Below, one piece after another: positions 21,573 through 33,063 of a stretch of 64,000 nt of DNA. The DNA comes from Pyrenopolyporus hunteri (taxonomy: Eukaryota; Ascomycota; Sordariomycetes; Xylariales; Hypoxylaceae). A program made the translations under genes and the position numbers. The stretch lies in assembly GCA_902806595.1 (NCBI GenBank), contig CADCXC010000011.1, positions 620,001-684,000 of the forward strand, given 5' to 3'. The notes under the pieces were generated by a model. It was not told the origin of the DNA, did no database searches, and saw only the letters and a program-made list of their open reading frames with translations. Every line of letters begins with the position of its first letter. Position 1 is the stretch's first letter.

Positions 21573-23752
21573 TTCTTTTTTGCACTTCTCGCCTGAACCT
21601 TCCCGCCGTTTGAAAGAATGTTCAACCGATTCTCATTACTTAGAACCGTCAAGATATCTAGACGCTTTGGGAGGTAGAAGGAAAATCCATCTATGTTTTA
21701 GACAAGGTTGAGTTGAGAAATTTCCGGGCTAGCGTAACAACGCCTTCCTCGTCCCGTGCTAAGGACCGGATTTATAATGAATAAAGGCCGAAGACTAACT
21801 CGGCGTACATGATTATGACCTGAGGGCAGGTTACTTCGGGACGCCGCGGATAAGGACGGATTACCTCGTCGCCGAGCTTAGATCATACCGTCGTATCTCA
21901 TGGCCCGGCGGGGGCTTGGCGCTACTTTCTCTATATTCCCGGTATGTAGGCAGGTTAGTTTCCTTGGTCGGGCTGCTGGTCGGGTGGCTGGTCGGTTAGC
22001 TAGTTGGTTGGCTGGCATCTTTTACGCTATTGTAAATGGATAGAAAATTCGAAGGCTTGCAGACCCCCCTCGGAGTATACAGCTTGCAGATCCACGTCTA
22101 ATCTAAATACACCGGCATGTTCTACAGATTTAACCCGATAGTGCACATATAGTGATATGCTAACCGTTCAAGCTAGCTGCTCCGGGTAGCTTTGTATACG
22201 GCCTCCTGTTCTTATTTAGTGACCCCCCTTTCGGCCACATGTATAGTATTCTATGTCTTTCGATGTTGTTCCTGTTACATTTTTGGTTTCTAGCATATAT
22301 TAAGGCGCTTCGGTGCGCTGCCGACATGCATGTCAGCGTCTTGAACCAGCTGACTCGAACCAGGACACGGTCTGTTATCAAGTGGAGCTAATTCGGTTGG
22401 ATTCCATACTTTATGTATTCTCTGTCTTCCTTAACTTTTTAACTTTGTCTTTGGGCTAGTTCGAATTTTTAGATTAAGCCTTGGATGAACCGACCAATGA
22501 CACCGGCGTAAGATTCGATCTTCTATACGATGAACCGGATGTTACTAGCGCTGGCTACGCAACTAGATGCTCTCCTGGCAGAACGGATTGGTCAAAAAAA
22601 AAAAAAAGGGGGGGGGGGGAGACAGCTGGTAATTAAGGATTCGTCGTGGCCAATAGAAAAGTAAATTCTCAACTGTTACCGTGATCAGTAAACCTTTTAT
22701 GTAGGGTTATCAATGTTTGGAGGACTTTATACTCAAGCGGAATCCAATATGAGGTGCTTCTTAATCATTCTTAAGTAACGTCCGGGGGCCCCGTGGGTGT
22801 ATAGTCAAAGCCGGGAACGATATAGGGATAAACAGTGGTCGCCAAGAGAGTTGGCTGTCTCTATACGGTATGTCGGTCTTATTGATTGGACTCTCGCGGT
22901 AATCGTATCGGGGCTCCGCGCGGCGAAGTGAGAGGGAAGTTTGTTGTGAACGGAAGCCGAAGTTATATCCGCCTAAATTGCATACTATATTGGCTTTTAG
23001 GGCGGCCTATATCATTATTCGTAGAAACCGGTTTCGACGTCATTACGTCGTGTTCAATATCTTACCTGTAATATCGGGTTCGCGTTAAGAGTTATGCCCG
23101 ATGCTGACACTATGCATATCATATAGGCGCGTAAAACATGGTCTAGACCATGATCTCCTCCGTTGCATAAGGCCCAAAAGCCGCCATGGAGTGGATCGCG
23201 GATGTGTCTTTACATATTTCTAGGCGATCAAGACGAGTTACGTTCGTCTTATGTCGCTTCCCCGCTACCTTACCGGAATAGCTCACGCTACTAAGCCAGC
23301 ACTTAGTCTCATCTATATGTCTCGATAATCGAGTCCTTACCTACCACCACCAATAGTACAATAACGTTGAACCGCGCACGGTCGGAGTGGGGTAGTCCGT
23401 CCAAATGATATGCTTCAGCTCCAATGTTACTGTTCTCTTGATGAAACACCAGCCTCCATCCAGACTCAGAATTTGTCACGAGACCTGCTGTTAGGATAGC
23501 TGATCCTATCGAATTTGAGAAAAAACCCCTGTAGCCTTTAGAATATAGGAGCCTTTACGATAACCTTCCGGTGCCATCCAAGTATAATCTTTGCTCATAT
23601 AGGTAATGTTACCTCAACGTCCTTGAGGTGTTTAATGGAGTCTACTATAAATGGGTATAGATAGGTAGCCGTAGAACCCATATCAAGGCCAAAGGACATA
23701 GTACGTCTTGTATTACCGCATATCCTATTCCATTATAGACCGCTCGATTACA
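21573..23752. other. 2.2-kb gene-free block with an A14G12 homopolymer pair
   Basis: No coding frame is convincing. Around 21955-22015 there is an imperfect GGCTGGTCGG/GTTGG repetition. A14 followed by G12 lies at 22594-22619. Confidence 0.5.
22594..22619. repeat. Homopolymer pair A14-G12
   Basis: Fourteen A followed directly by twelve G. A longer tract of the same design lies at 25401-25430. Confidence 0.9.
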
Positions 23753-25143
23753 ATGGAAAGTTATAACTTAGTCCTGAATGGGCTTGAAGCCTTCACGCCC
23801 GCTGATTTCAAAGACCACGAGGTTGTGAGGTTGCAACTGCTCGCAGGTGCGCGGAGACTCATCAGCAGGTTAGAAACAGAACAGGAAACAGTCTTCAATA
23901 TTGCTTTCCAACAGCCAATCACGTACGCGGCGATAAGGGTATGCCTTGATCTCAAACTCTGGCGCCAATGGAAAAACGTGGGTGGAGGGGAAAAGACGCT
24001 CGATGAGCTGGCTAAACTAACTACAGTGGACTGCGATTTGAATTTGCTCCGTAAGTTAACTTACAAGAACTTCTCTCTGGGTAATTGAGAACTAAAATCA
24101 TGTAAAGGCCGCCTGCTCCGACTTTTAGGGGCTACCAATATTATTGAGGAAACAGGAGAGGACCGCTACAAGCCAACTCGCTTCTCATTATCAATCGGCG
24201 ATGAGTCCACCACTATGCCGCAGGCGGCTGGATCAAAGTGAGAGATTAGTTCTTAAGAATACACTTCATAGCGGCTTACTTCTCATAGGTCTGTTCACTG
24301 GGGGGTTTCTTCTTTGCACTTGCCGTTATTCCTAGAGAAGACATCCTACCGAGAGCCCCTGGATCCGAAGAATACGAACTACAGCGATGCGACTCCAGAA
24401 CACCTAGCATTCTTTGATAGGTGCCTGTCGAATAAGGACTACCAGGATGGCTTCAGCGGTTTTATGAGGGAGTGGTCGAAGTATAGATATGCGTGGCCGA
24501 AATTTTACGATACGGATTCTCTGGTCAACGGTGCAGATATTTCTTCCGGTGCGCCATTGCTTGTTGATATTGGCGGCCACCATGGCCACGACATCATTAC
24601 CTTCCTGGATAAGCACCCAGACGTTCCAGCTGGCTCTCTGGTCCTCCAAGATCTCGGGGCTGTCCTTTCAGAGGTGCACTTAGACACGGACAAGATCAAG
24701 CTCATGCCACATAGCTTCTTCGAGCCACAGCCCATTCATGGTGAGATTTCTATACTTACACCAATCATCGTTGTGTCGTATATGCGGTGAAATTTTAGAG
24801 TTGTAATTAATAGATGAGGTGCAAAACAGGGAGTCGAGCATACTTCCTCCGTGGGGTATTTCACGACTGGGCACACGAACCATCGCTCCAGATCCTTCGA
24901 AATATAGCGCCAGCGATGAAAAAAGGATACTCTAAGCTCCTTATCTGCGACATTGTAATTCCACCGACGGGGGCAAGCATCTATCAGACGGGGATGGATG
25001 TAAACATGATGGCCCTTCTCTCTGCTCTCGAAAGGACCGAAGCGATGTGGACGAAATTAATAAACGAAGCGGGATTCAGGATCGTTAAGATCTGGAAGGA
25101 CCCACGGGGATATGAAGCCGTAATCGAGGCGGAATTGGCGTAG
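23753..25143 (+). CDS. SAM-dependent O-methyltransferase, fungal plant-type family (397 aa)
   Basis: Exons 23753-24050, 24108-24237, 24289-24740 and 24830-25143 keep frame at every junction (phases 1, 0/2, 1). The N-terminal part is the dimerisation/winged-helix region (VRLQLLAGARRLISRLETEQ ... RRLLRLLGATNI). The AdoMet motif I is LVDIGGHHGHD at about 234-244, with His in place of the third Gly of the common GGGxG. The catalytic base fits H305 in GVFHDWAHEPSLQILRN, and motif IV/V follows as LLICDIVIPPTGASIYQ. Length matches fungal O-methyltransferases of secondary metabolism (about 390-410 aa). Substrate unknown. No PKS or NRPS core gene lies in the window, so a cluster is not supported. For exon 4, a nearer acceptor at about 24813 would break frame; the one ending at 24829 restores IHGSRAYF. 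Confidence 0.85.
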
Positions 25144-26137
25144 AAACCTACTAGATACTTACCTAGGTATCCAAGCAGGTAGGTAGGTGGTTTGGCTAGT
25201 TGGTTATCGAGGATACCAAGCGGGTTCGGATCGTGACATTGTCATTTTCAACAAATGAAATGAAACCGGGTCAATTTACCTACTGTTTTAACTATATTAA
25301 TCTAGGTAATTACCCACTCTTAATTTTCAGGATAAAACTGGTTCTAATTGAACGGCTTGTTTGAGTTGGTGAGACATTTGAATAAATTGATAGAAATGGT
25401 AAAAAAAAAAAAAAAAAAAAGGGGGGGGGGAATGAAAAGGGGTAGGAATGATTAACGGCGGCCCGTACGGATGACTAAGATATCCACCAGCCGTCGCAGT
25501 TTGTGCCAGGTGTTGAGCAGCTGGCTGATTCTACCACTATATTATGTACGTTGAATTCCAGGTAATATCCACTGTAATTCAGCCCATAACCACTGAAGGT
25601 TTAACGTTGGATAGGTAAATAGCCCTGGTAATTTTCAGATAAGTGCCAACTGATGGCGCACTGGCAAATCTCGTTGACGGCTGGTAGATCTTTTCCAGTA
25701 TTGACAGAACTTTTGAAAGCCACACCTTTACTATTCTGCCAAATTTTATATCGGTTGGCTTATCAGCTTAAAAGTAATTACCTACCTGGTACCTATAACA
25801 GTACTTGTCATCTGGTTGATTAGCGTTGGTGTGGATAAGAACTTCTAGAAGCCCGTACTGCCCCAGATTGTTAAGCCACATCTTTCCTAAATGTGGCTTG
25901 TGGACGTGGGGCAGTTCTATCTGACTTGGGTGTGGCTTCACTTGCTTCCCTTTGCATAATCGCAAGTGAGCAGCAACTCAACGACAATCAACCTTCCGAG
26001 CCTTATTTTTCATCTTTTATTTTCTTCTAGTCACCAGTAGTTCCGTATGCAATAAGAGCTGAAATTCCACCTACCATTTGCGCTTAAGTGCTTTTGCGAT
26101 ATTCGGACATTCAACTTACGTTCGTCCGCGGTTCAAG
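25144..26137. other. Intergenic block with A20G10 tract; contains the ATG12 promoter
   Basis: TACCTAGGTA-type motifs at 25160-25195, A20-G10 at 25401-25430; no gene seen. The segment just before 26138 is the ATG12 leader. Confidence 0.5.
25401..25430. repeat. Homopolymer pair A20-G10
   Basis: Twenty A followed directly by ten G, the same layout as the tract at 22594-22619. Confidence 0.92.
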
Positions 26138-26627
26138 ATGGAATACCCCGAGCAGCCGTCTCCATCTCCTCCGGCTTCTCCCATTCCGGACAAGCCAGCA
26201 TCACCCGAGCTCCCACTCACCATGACCGCCTCGGTTGTTCTCACCGCTCTGCCTCAGGATGCGAGCTCGGCCCTTGCCAGCGCAGGCAAATTCGAAAAAG
26301 AGAAGGTCCTCATCCGTTTCAAAGCCGTTGGATCAGCACCGCAACTCAGACTCGAAGTGCGCAAGATAAGCGCGTCGCAGAAGTTTGAGACCGTCGTGTC
26401 TCACCTGCGCAAAGCGCTACATCTCGCCCCGACCGACAGTCTGTTTCTCTATGTAAACAGTGCTTTTGCCCCCGCTCTGGATGAGATCGTCGGCAATCTG
26501 CACCGGGTATGCGCATTGTCGACTTTCATTGGATTCGCCCAGGCGATGCTGATTTACCCAACAGTGTTTCAAAGACTCAAACGATCAGTTGATTGTGGCT
26601 TATTCGATGACTCCTGCATTTGGATAA
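26138..26627 (+). CDS. ATG12: Autophagy ubiquitin-like protein Atg12 (143 aa)
   Basis: Two exons, 26138-26506 and 26565-26627, joined in phase 0 (CACCGG|gtatgc ... acag|TGTTTC). The N-terminal ~45 residues are Pro/Ser-rich and disordered, as in other fungal Atg12 proteins. The ubiquitin fold follows: KVLIRFKAVGSAPQLR, FETVVSHLRKALHL, DSLFLYVNSAFAPALDEIVG, and after the intron CFKDSNDQLIVAYSMTPAFG. The protein ends in the glycine that Atg7/Atg10 activate to conjugate Atg12 to Atg5, which then forms the E3-like complex for Atg8 lipidation on the phagophore. The ATG at 26138 is the first in frame; the upstream extension begins only with TTG. It is convergent with panB, with 168 bp between the stops. 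Confidence 0.95.
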
Positions 26628-26795
26628 GATAAGCTATGCCACGGCCGTGGCCATCACGGCCCCATTCTTCCTCCTTAAACGCCTATTCATGCCAATAAAA
26701 TACATTCGAGACGTGTAATGGTGGATTTATTCCCCCTCCTCCCTCTCGCCGTCTGTGGTATCAATGCAGAATCTAACAAAACAAGCGACGCTGTG

Positions 26796-27869
26796 TCATA
26801 GCTTCTCCACGTCCTTCCTGAACGCCTCAAGTTCAGCTTCGGAGATCGGATATGTATGCTCGGGTGCCGGATATTGGCGGCTTTTCACCTCTTCCCGATA
26901 AGTCTCGATTGCTTTAAAGCTTTCCGCCCATATATTGCCGTATTGTTTTACGAACTTGGGGACGAAGCGACCAGGTGGGAAATATCCCGTCATGTCGACT
27001 TGGACGAGCACCTGGCCGGAACATCCGTTGCCTGCGCCAATGCCGATAGTCGGGATACTTAGCTTCTCCGTGATTATGCTTCCGATCTCAGCTGGGACGG
27101 CCTCAAGCACGGTGGCGAAGCAGCCGGCTTCCTGAACAGCTAGCGCATCCTCGAGGACCTTCATCGCGCTCTTGCACGTCTTTCCTTGAACTCGGAATCC
27201 ACCGAGCCCTGCCTGGCGTTGGGGTGTCAGCCCGATATGTGCCAAGACGGGTATGCCAGCCCTAGTTATCTTCGCGATGGCGGGGGCCATCTCCTTTCCG
27301 CCTTCCAACTTGATGCCGTGGGCACGGCCGTATTTGATGATGCGTATAGCCGTTTCCAGCGCTTGTTCAGGAGAGATCTCATAGGATCCCATAGGAAGGT
27401 CCCCGATCTAGTTTGCTATAAGTTCTCTATGCCAGCCAAACGCGATAGACGATCTTACTATAAAGGCAGCTTTTGCAGCGCGTGCGACAGATCGGCAGTG
27501 AAGCAACATATCTTCAACCGTTACTTCGCTGGTGCCATCCATGCCCAATGCAACCATGGCTAGGCTATCGCCGACGAGGATCATGTCCATTCCGGCGGCA
27601 TCGGCGACTTTCGCACTCGGGAAATCGTGGGCGGTCGTCATGGCGATGGGTTCCCCCTTTTTGTACATAGACTGAAGGGTTCCCACCGTCACCTTTTTCC
27701 TGGCCGGTTCCGACTCGGCGGTTAAAGGGGAGTAGGAGCTCCATCTCTGTTGGTGTATCGCGTGCTGCTGGTACAGGGACGGCAAGGGTTTAGCGGCCGC
27801 AGATACGGCCTTCGATAGCATTGCCCGACATGGTAACGACGCACGTGATTTAACCAGGAGATGCGCCAT
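26796..27869 (-). CDS. panB: Ketopantoate hydroxymethyltransferase (340 aa)
   Basis: Exons 27869-27459 and 27407-26796 on the minus strand, phase 0 (TTTATA|gtaaga ... ctag|ATCGGG). The enzyme adds a hydroxymethyl group from methylene-tetrahydrofolate to 2-ketoisovalerate, the first committed step to pantothenate and CoA; yeast calls it Ecm31. Visible signatures are MTTAHDFPSAKVADAAGMD, VGDSLAMV with the Mg-binding Asp, the GDLPMGSY stretch rebuilt by splicing, IPVLAHIGLTPQR, and TIGIGAGNGCSGQVLV with the active-site region. The N-terminal ~45 residues are basic and Ser/Ala-rich (LSKAVSAAAKPLPSLYQ), consistent with mitochondrial targeting. The length fits fungal PanB of 330-360 aa. Confidence 0.95.
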
Positions 27870-30337
27870 TGGAGCCCGTTTGTGAAGGTGAACGAACTAG
27901 TAAGACCTAAACTTGGTAATAGATCTGAGCGAATGAATGCGGCTTAAGAGATTTGTTGATTCAATTTGCGGTTTAGTTCAGATTTAGTTTCGGGTACATG
28001 TGACTTACTTTCCCGACTTCCTCCAGGAATCGAGCTAACTTAGGGCGGATTAAATAGAGTTAGAGACCGTAATTTGGAACTGACCGCGCCTTTTATTCTT
28101 TTCGTCATGATGATTCTTGCCGCGTACAATTGAGTCTCATCGCAGCTTCCTTCTAAGGTTGCCTACGGATGTCCCCAACAAAAGTTTTGTCTTTTTTTTT
28201 TTCTTCATAAGCCGTGGATCTTAAGATGTACAGTACCCACCCCGTATCGAAGTGTCTGATAATCTCTTTTAAAAGTACCGAGGTCGAGGTTTCGGCTAAA
28301 AGCGGCGATCCCTTCAATTGGCAGTATTAGATGCTACCTCTAATATTCCCGTATAACTCCATCGAGGCTTCACCTTTGCTATTACTCATATCCCCTATAT
28401 CCTCTATATTTCCTATATTACAGGAGAACTTCTCCGGTCAGCTTAAAAATGCAAAAAATTAATGGATATACTTTGCGAATCCGATACATACAGCGCAGAG
28501 CTCGCCACTCTGCTCACCGTATCACTACGAAACGGGATGACTAAATGATTATGTCCTGAAAGTAATCAGCTGAAGAGCCGCGTCTGATGCTATGACTTTG
28601 AGACTTCAACGAGCTAATAAACCTTGCATTAATACATATAATTGGAACCATAGCGATTATCACATTGGCTAGTTGCCACAATAAAATATCAAGGAACACT
28701 TCCGAAAAGTACACTCAGCTACAAAGAGTCGCTACACGTAGGGTAGTAACCAATCGTCATCTCAGCTATTGACAATTAGGGCAGAATGTGGGAATAGCTA
28801 TTTCGGGTTAATTAATCAGCAGAGCCTCACAATGGCCCAAATGCATTGCAAGGGACTAGACTAATCTAAATGTCGGTAAGAGATACTCAACATAATCAGT
28901 CAACGTAGTCTTATCCTATACATATAATTCAGCTGTAAAGGCTGTATTTTGTCGTAACGACGTCATCCCGTCGCATTTCTGCCTATAAGTGGGAGGGCCA
29001 TAGTAACCCTACATATCTACTTACCTGCTTAGGTACCTACCTAGGTATCCTATATAATATCCACCCTGTTCTACCAAGAAGTCGCTCACCACGGAAATGT
29101 TTCAGCTGAATAGACGCATAAGACGCTGATCGCCGGAAAACCCCAAGTATTCCGCCGTTGGGCTGAACGGCGGCTGCGACATATCCCATCGCCGGTTAAC
29201 AGATGCCATCAGGCCGCCGTCACTTGAATGATGTGGTAACATACACTTATATTACCTATCAAATTTCCGCGGAGACGATTGGCGTAGGAATTGCCAACGT
29301 CGTTGTCCGAAATGTGCATATATTATGTCCCGCACCGGGACCGTTAAGTCCATCCCGGCCCAGGTAAACTTTCTACCTAGCTTAGCCACTTTGAGCCTTA
29401 ACTCGTCTCTTATATTATTGTCAATGGCTAATTAAGCGAAAGGGCGGGATTATTCCATTCCTCGTACCATTAAGACCGTCACCTACTCTGAGTTACGTGT
29501 ATTTTTTCATGATACCGAATAGGTCCCCAGACTTAAGACAATGTTTCCCGAACCAGAACTGTGAGGTTTCAACGTTAATAACCATAAGCCTTCGATGCAG
29601 TCTAGTTTGAGATTATTTTATGACGTTACAGTTGATTAACGATCTACCTAATTATAGGGATGGTTTAGGTCTATCAGCCTGGCATATATATACGAGGTAA
29701 TTGCTCGCCATTTCTACCAGACTTATTCGTTCATAGGCTGTATAACTTGACAGTTTAGTCGAGGGAGTTTCCCGATATGTTCCCATCGTTGTCCATCTAA
29801 TAATGGATACGTTCGAACTAAGCAGTGTATTTCCCCGTATTATAAGCGTAGAAAATTTCAGTAGCCGATGAAATTTAGTGTTAACTTCGACTTAATGAGT
29901 CTGAGAATAATTCTCATTGCATATGAATATTTAATGAGAGGATTGAAAGGATTGAGAGATATAAATGTAAATAAGCATTTTAAGCTTGGATTCGCCTTAA
30001 GAGCTCGCAATGGCATCATTTATATGGAGTCTCATCGCCCAATCCCATGGAGAGAAGGTTTAAACTAGGTGGTCGAGTAAGGGGAAAGGGGGCTTCCCCG
30101 CTCGATTGGATGTACATACTAATCACTACGAACGCTCACGTAGACTTGGCGAACGGGATATTTAGATACTCTTATAGCTTCGTATCAAAAGAAAAGCAGA
30201 CATATATCATAACAGAGGAATAGGATTCGGCTTACGGCATAATATAATCATGTCTCCGTCTAGAGTAGAAAGTCTCTCATCATACGAATATCCTAGTGAG
30301 ACTAAGGAGCAGTGTACGCGTATTTCTACGTCCTTAA
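27870..30337. other. 2.5-kb gene-free AT-rich block
   Basis: Many TA steps and short frames with no motif. A perfect 8-bp hairpin CCGCCGTT-GGGCTG-AACGGCGG lies at 29152-29173. TACCTAGGTA motifs occur near 29030-29050. The first few hundred bases are the panB promoter. Confidence 0.5.
29152..29173. repeat. GC-rich perfect hairpin (8-bp stem, 6-nt loop)
   Basis: CCGCCGTT at 29152-29159 pairs exactly with AACGGCGG at 29166-29173 within otherwise AT-rich DNA. No T-run follows. Function unknown. Confidence 0.45.
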
Positions 30338-31509
30338 ATGGCGGAATTTGAAAGACTGATATGGTATTGAGTAGTGGAATATGCAGAGCTCGAAGCCCTT
30401 GATATCTCCAAGATGAACCAGCCAGGCGGGAAGCAAGCCCTCGCAAAACAAGTACTAAACTTCATTAATAAAAATGGTATGAGACTCGAGCCTATACGTA
30501 TATCGTTAAGTGTTAACTGGACCTTTGAGGATTCTTCTACGTTGTCGGTCACGGCTTCTCAGATGAGGAAGTAAGACGACAGTACGCATTGTGCGAGGCA
30601 TTCTTCGATCTGCCTCTAGAAGAGAAGATCAAGTATCTATGCAACACAGCCAAAGGCGACTTCCGAGGATACAAGCCGCAGTCCACAGGGAAACTCGCCG
30701 CGCGAGACAACGACGAGCGGTACAACATCCCGAAATTCACGCCGGAGCACGCACGGCCCCACCCGCAACTCATCAAGGACCACTGGGACGAGATCCGGGC
30801 TTTCTCGTTGAAGATCCATAATGACGTTCTCCTTCCCTTGCTACGCCTGTTCGCTTACGTGCTCGAGATCGATGAGGACTACCTGGTCGAGCGCCATCGG
30901 TACGAAGCCGAAGGGCTCGAGTACCTGCGCTACATGAAGTACCATCCGCGCTCGGCGGAAGCGGATGCCCAGGGCGGCAACATTTGGGCGAAGGGCCACA
31001 CGGACTACAACACGCTGACATTCCTCTTCCACCAGCCCGTTGCAGGGCTACAAGTGCAGACCCCGGAGGGGAAGTGGAAGTACGTCAGGTCGCCGAGAGA
31101 CGCAATAATCGTAAATATAGCCGATGCGTTGGAGTTTCTGAGCGGCGGCTACCTGAAGAGTACGGTCCATCGGGTCGTGAGGCCACCTCCGGATCAAGCG
31201 GATCAGCCTAGGCTGAGCCTGATCTACTTCGCTCGACCGGAGGCGAATATCCTCCTAAAGCCGATTGTGAGCCCGTTACTACAGCGACTTGGGTTGCAAG
31301 CAGAAACGGAACAGTTTGCACACGATGTCACCGCCGAAGGTATGGTATTCATGTCATAAATCCTGAAGAGCTGTGAGGGAGAAGTACTGACTATGGCTAT
31401 AGAATGGGCGAGGGCGCGAATCGCAAAAGACCATAGGTTCCGTACTGGGCTAGTTGACCAACGGGAAAAGGAGATTATTGCCGGGGTGAATCAAAAATAT
31501 TACGATTGA
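30338..31509 (+). CDS. 2-oxoglutarate/Fe(II) dioxygenase, isopenicillin-N-synthase-like; 5' end uncertain
   Basis: Exons: first ending at 30476, then 30530-31339 and 31403-31509, with GT-AG junctions that rebuild FFYVVGHGFSDEEVRRQYAL and VTAEEWARARIAKDHRF. DIOX_N spans FINKNGFFYVVGHGF onward; the catalytic jelly roll has the iron triad HTD (WAKGHTDYNTL) and H in STVHRVVRPP, plus RxS (PRLSLIYF) for 2-oxoglutarate. Start problem: the ATG at 30338 opens MAEFERLIWY, but TGA at 30368 interrupts before VVEYAELEALDISK, which looks like the family's normal N-terminus. Translation could begin at 30413 (MNQPGGKQAL, 326 aa) or from an unrecognised upstream exon, or the gene may be broken. Reaction and substrate unknown; it is tail-to-tail with the EthD-like gene. 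Confidence 0.75.
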
Positions 31510-31795
31510 AATGAATGTGGCTGTTAGGTTTCAAGATCGACCCTAACGTCCAATTTTATAAGTTAATATTTGAAACTGCTGGTACTTAAAGCTAAAGCCC
31601 CCCCCTGAGATCGTGGATGAGTAAGCACCTAGTCGTATAAACGAACCACCATTAGAAACCGCAAAACGATCTTATAGATTGCCAAACTGAATAGAGAGCG
31701 CAGTTACTTGAGTAAGAGACCATACTGAACTCGACGCCCGAGTTACACGTAGTTAATATGAGAGCCCCTTGTCCACCGTCAAGCCATACCACTCC

Positions 31796-32116
31796 TTAAG
31801 CCTTGGTCCAAGATCCCGCGAGCGGTCCGAGCAGGGTGACGGGCTCTTTATCGTAAAAGTTTGCGACGTCGCCAAAGACCTCCTTAGCCTCGGGGCTCGA
31901 AGTGGCCGTGGCGACATGCTCCTGCGATTCGAACTCGAGGAAGGCCTGGATAATGTAGGGGACGTCGGGATTGGTGTAGTTCACGACTCTCCAGCTCTTG
32001 AGGCCATACTTGGACCATTTCTCCTGCACCAAAGGCATGTGAGTCTTGAGATAGTAGTCCAAGTCGAATTTGGAGCTCTTCGGGTAGGCCACCGATAGAA
32101 CGTGAGTTCCCGCCAT
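31796..32116 (-). CDS. EthD-domain small protein (106 aa)
   Basis: A single exon from ATG 32116 to TAA at 31796. The sequence has the ferredoxin-like EthD/dimeric alpha-beta barrel pattern: VLSVAYPKSSKFDLDYYLKT, HMPLVQEKWSKYGLKSW, and YIIQAFLEFESQEHVATA. The His in THMPLVQ is the usual conserved one. EthD proteins are small, probably dimeric, and range from ring-cleavage or dehydratase helpers to stress-induced proteins; no activity can be assigned. It shares a 286-bp 3' spacer with the dioxygenase, and functional linkage is only possible, not shown. Confidence 0.88.
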   Translation of the reverse strand: MAGTHVLSVAYPKSSKFDLDYYLKTHMPLVQEKWSKYGLKSWRVVNYTNPDVPYIIQAFLEFESQEHVATATSSPEAKEVFGDVANFYDKEPVTLLGPLAGSWTKA

Positions 32117-33063
32117 ATTGTTGTGTTGTGAGGTGAGTGGTGGAATAATTGAGAAAGTGAGTAGCTGATAGTGGTGAAAATCTGTGGCTATTTCAACGAC
32201 CGGTGAAAGATGCGAGGTTAACAGGAAAGCGATGATGGCAACAACAGGCTTCTTCTTGTGAGTGCTGCCCGTTTAAATAGCGCGGAGGGGAACGGGAGTG
32301 GAGAGGTGGAGGTGAAGAAGGGAGAGAAGGAGAGGGAACAAAGCATCGGGGATAGGGCCTTGGAGGTACTTAGCCAGGTACTTGGCTACGTCGTGGACCC
32401 AGATGGTCGGACTTAACTAGTACCTACCTACCTAGGTAGGTATTGTACGACAATGGCTATAGTGCGAGGCACTGTAGAGGGGCATTTTAGCGTTGAACGG
32501 CTCTCGCAGCAACGTTTTCTAGGCCGCTGTTTACAACTGCGGAAACGGAAACCCCAGGCCTCAGCTCTTTCAAGTATTATTTCAACTCTATCGCTATGGG
32601 GTGATGCATTTAGCAGTTATGGGTGAATATCAAAATGTACGTGTAGCCCAAACTCAAAACCCTGACCCTGTGGCCTCTTAAGTGTAGATACTTCTACCTC
32701 TTCTACCTCTTCCACCTACCTACCTAGATACATACCCGACCATCTTGTAGAAACTTAAAAATAGCCAACGACCAACCAAGGTCTATTCTCTTTCAATTAT
32801 GTTAATCCATCCCTTCTAAGCTTCCCAATCTATTCAAAACCAGGTAGCGCACCGGAACATCCGCGATCTTCGCCCCTACTATGCCTAGGTACCTTAGTAA
32901 CACCACAAGGCGATGAGGCGCCCACAGTGTGTATAACAATGCAAAATAACTTTTCCAGCTGATTCATCATACCTCTACAGACTTTCTCATCCTCACAAAT
33001 GTTATAGGATACCTGTCTAATTTCAAAGGGTTACATACTGATTAATTAGGTGTTTGACCTACC
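32117..33063. other. Intergenic block with an 18-bp TACCTAGGTA palindrome
   Basis: The EthD promoter lies just above 32117. A perfect palindrome TACCTACCTAGGTAGGTA is at 32425-32442. No gene seen. Confidence 0.5.
32425..32442. repeat. 18-bp perfect palindrome
   Basis: TACCTACCT/AGGTAGGTA. It is the clearest copy of a motif family scattered only between genes in this window. Confidence 0.7.

Noticed and set aside
22340..22378. GACTCGAACC string resembling a tRNA T-arm on the minus strand
   Set aside because: No acceptor, D or anticodon arm can be folded around it.
23753..25143. Initial reading of the methyltransferase as a pseudogene broken into fragments
   Set aside because: Three GT-AG introns restore a continuous 397-residue frame through all family motifs.
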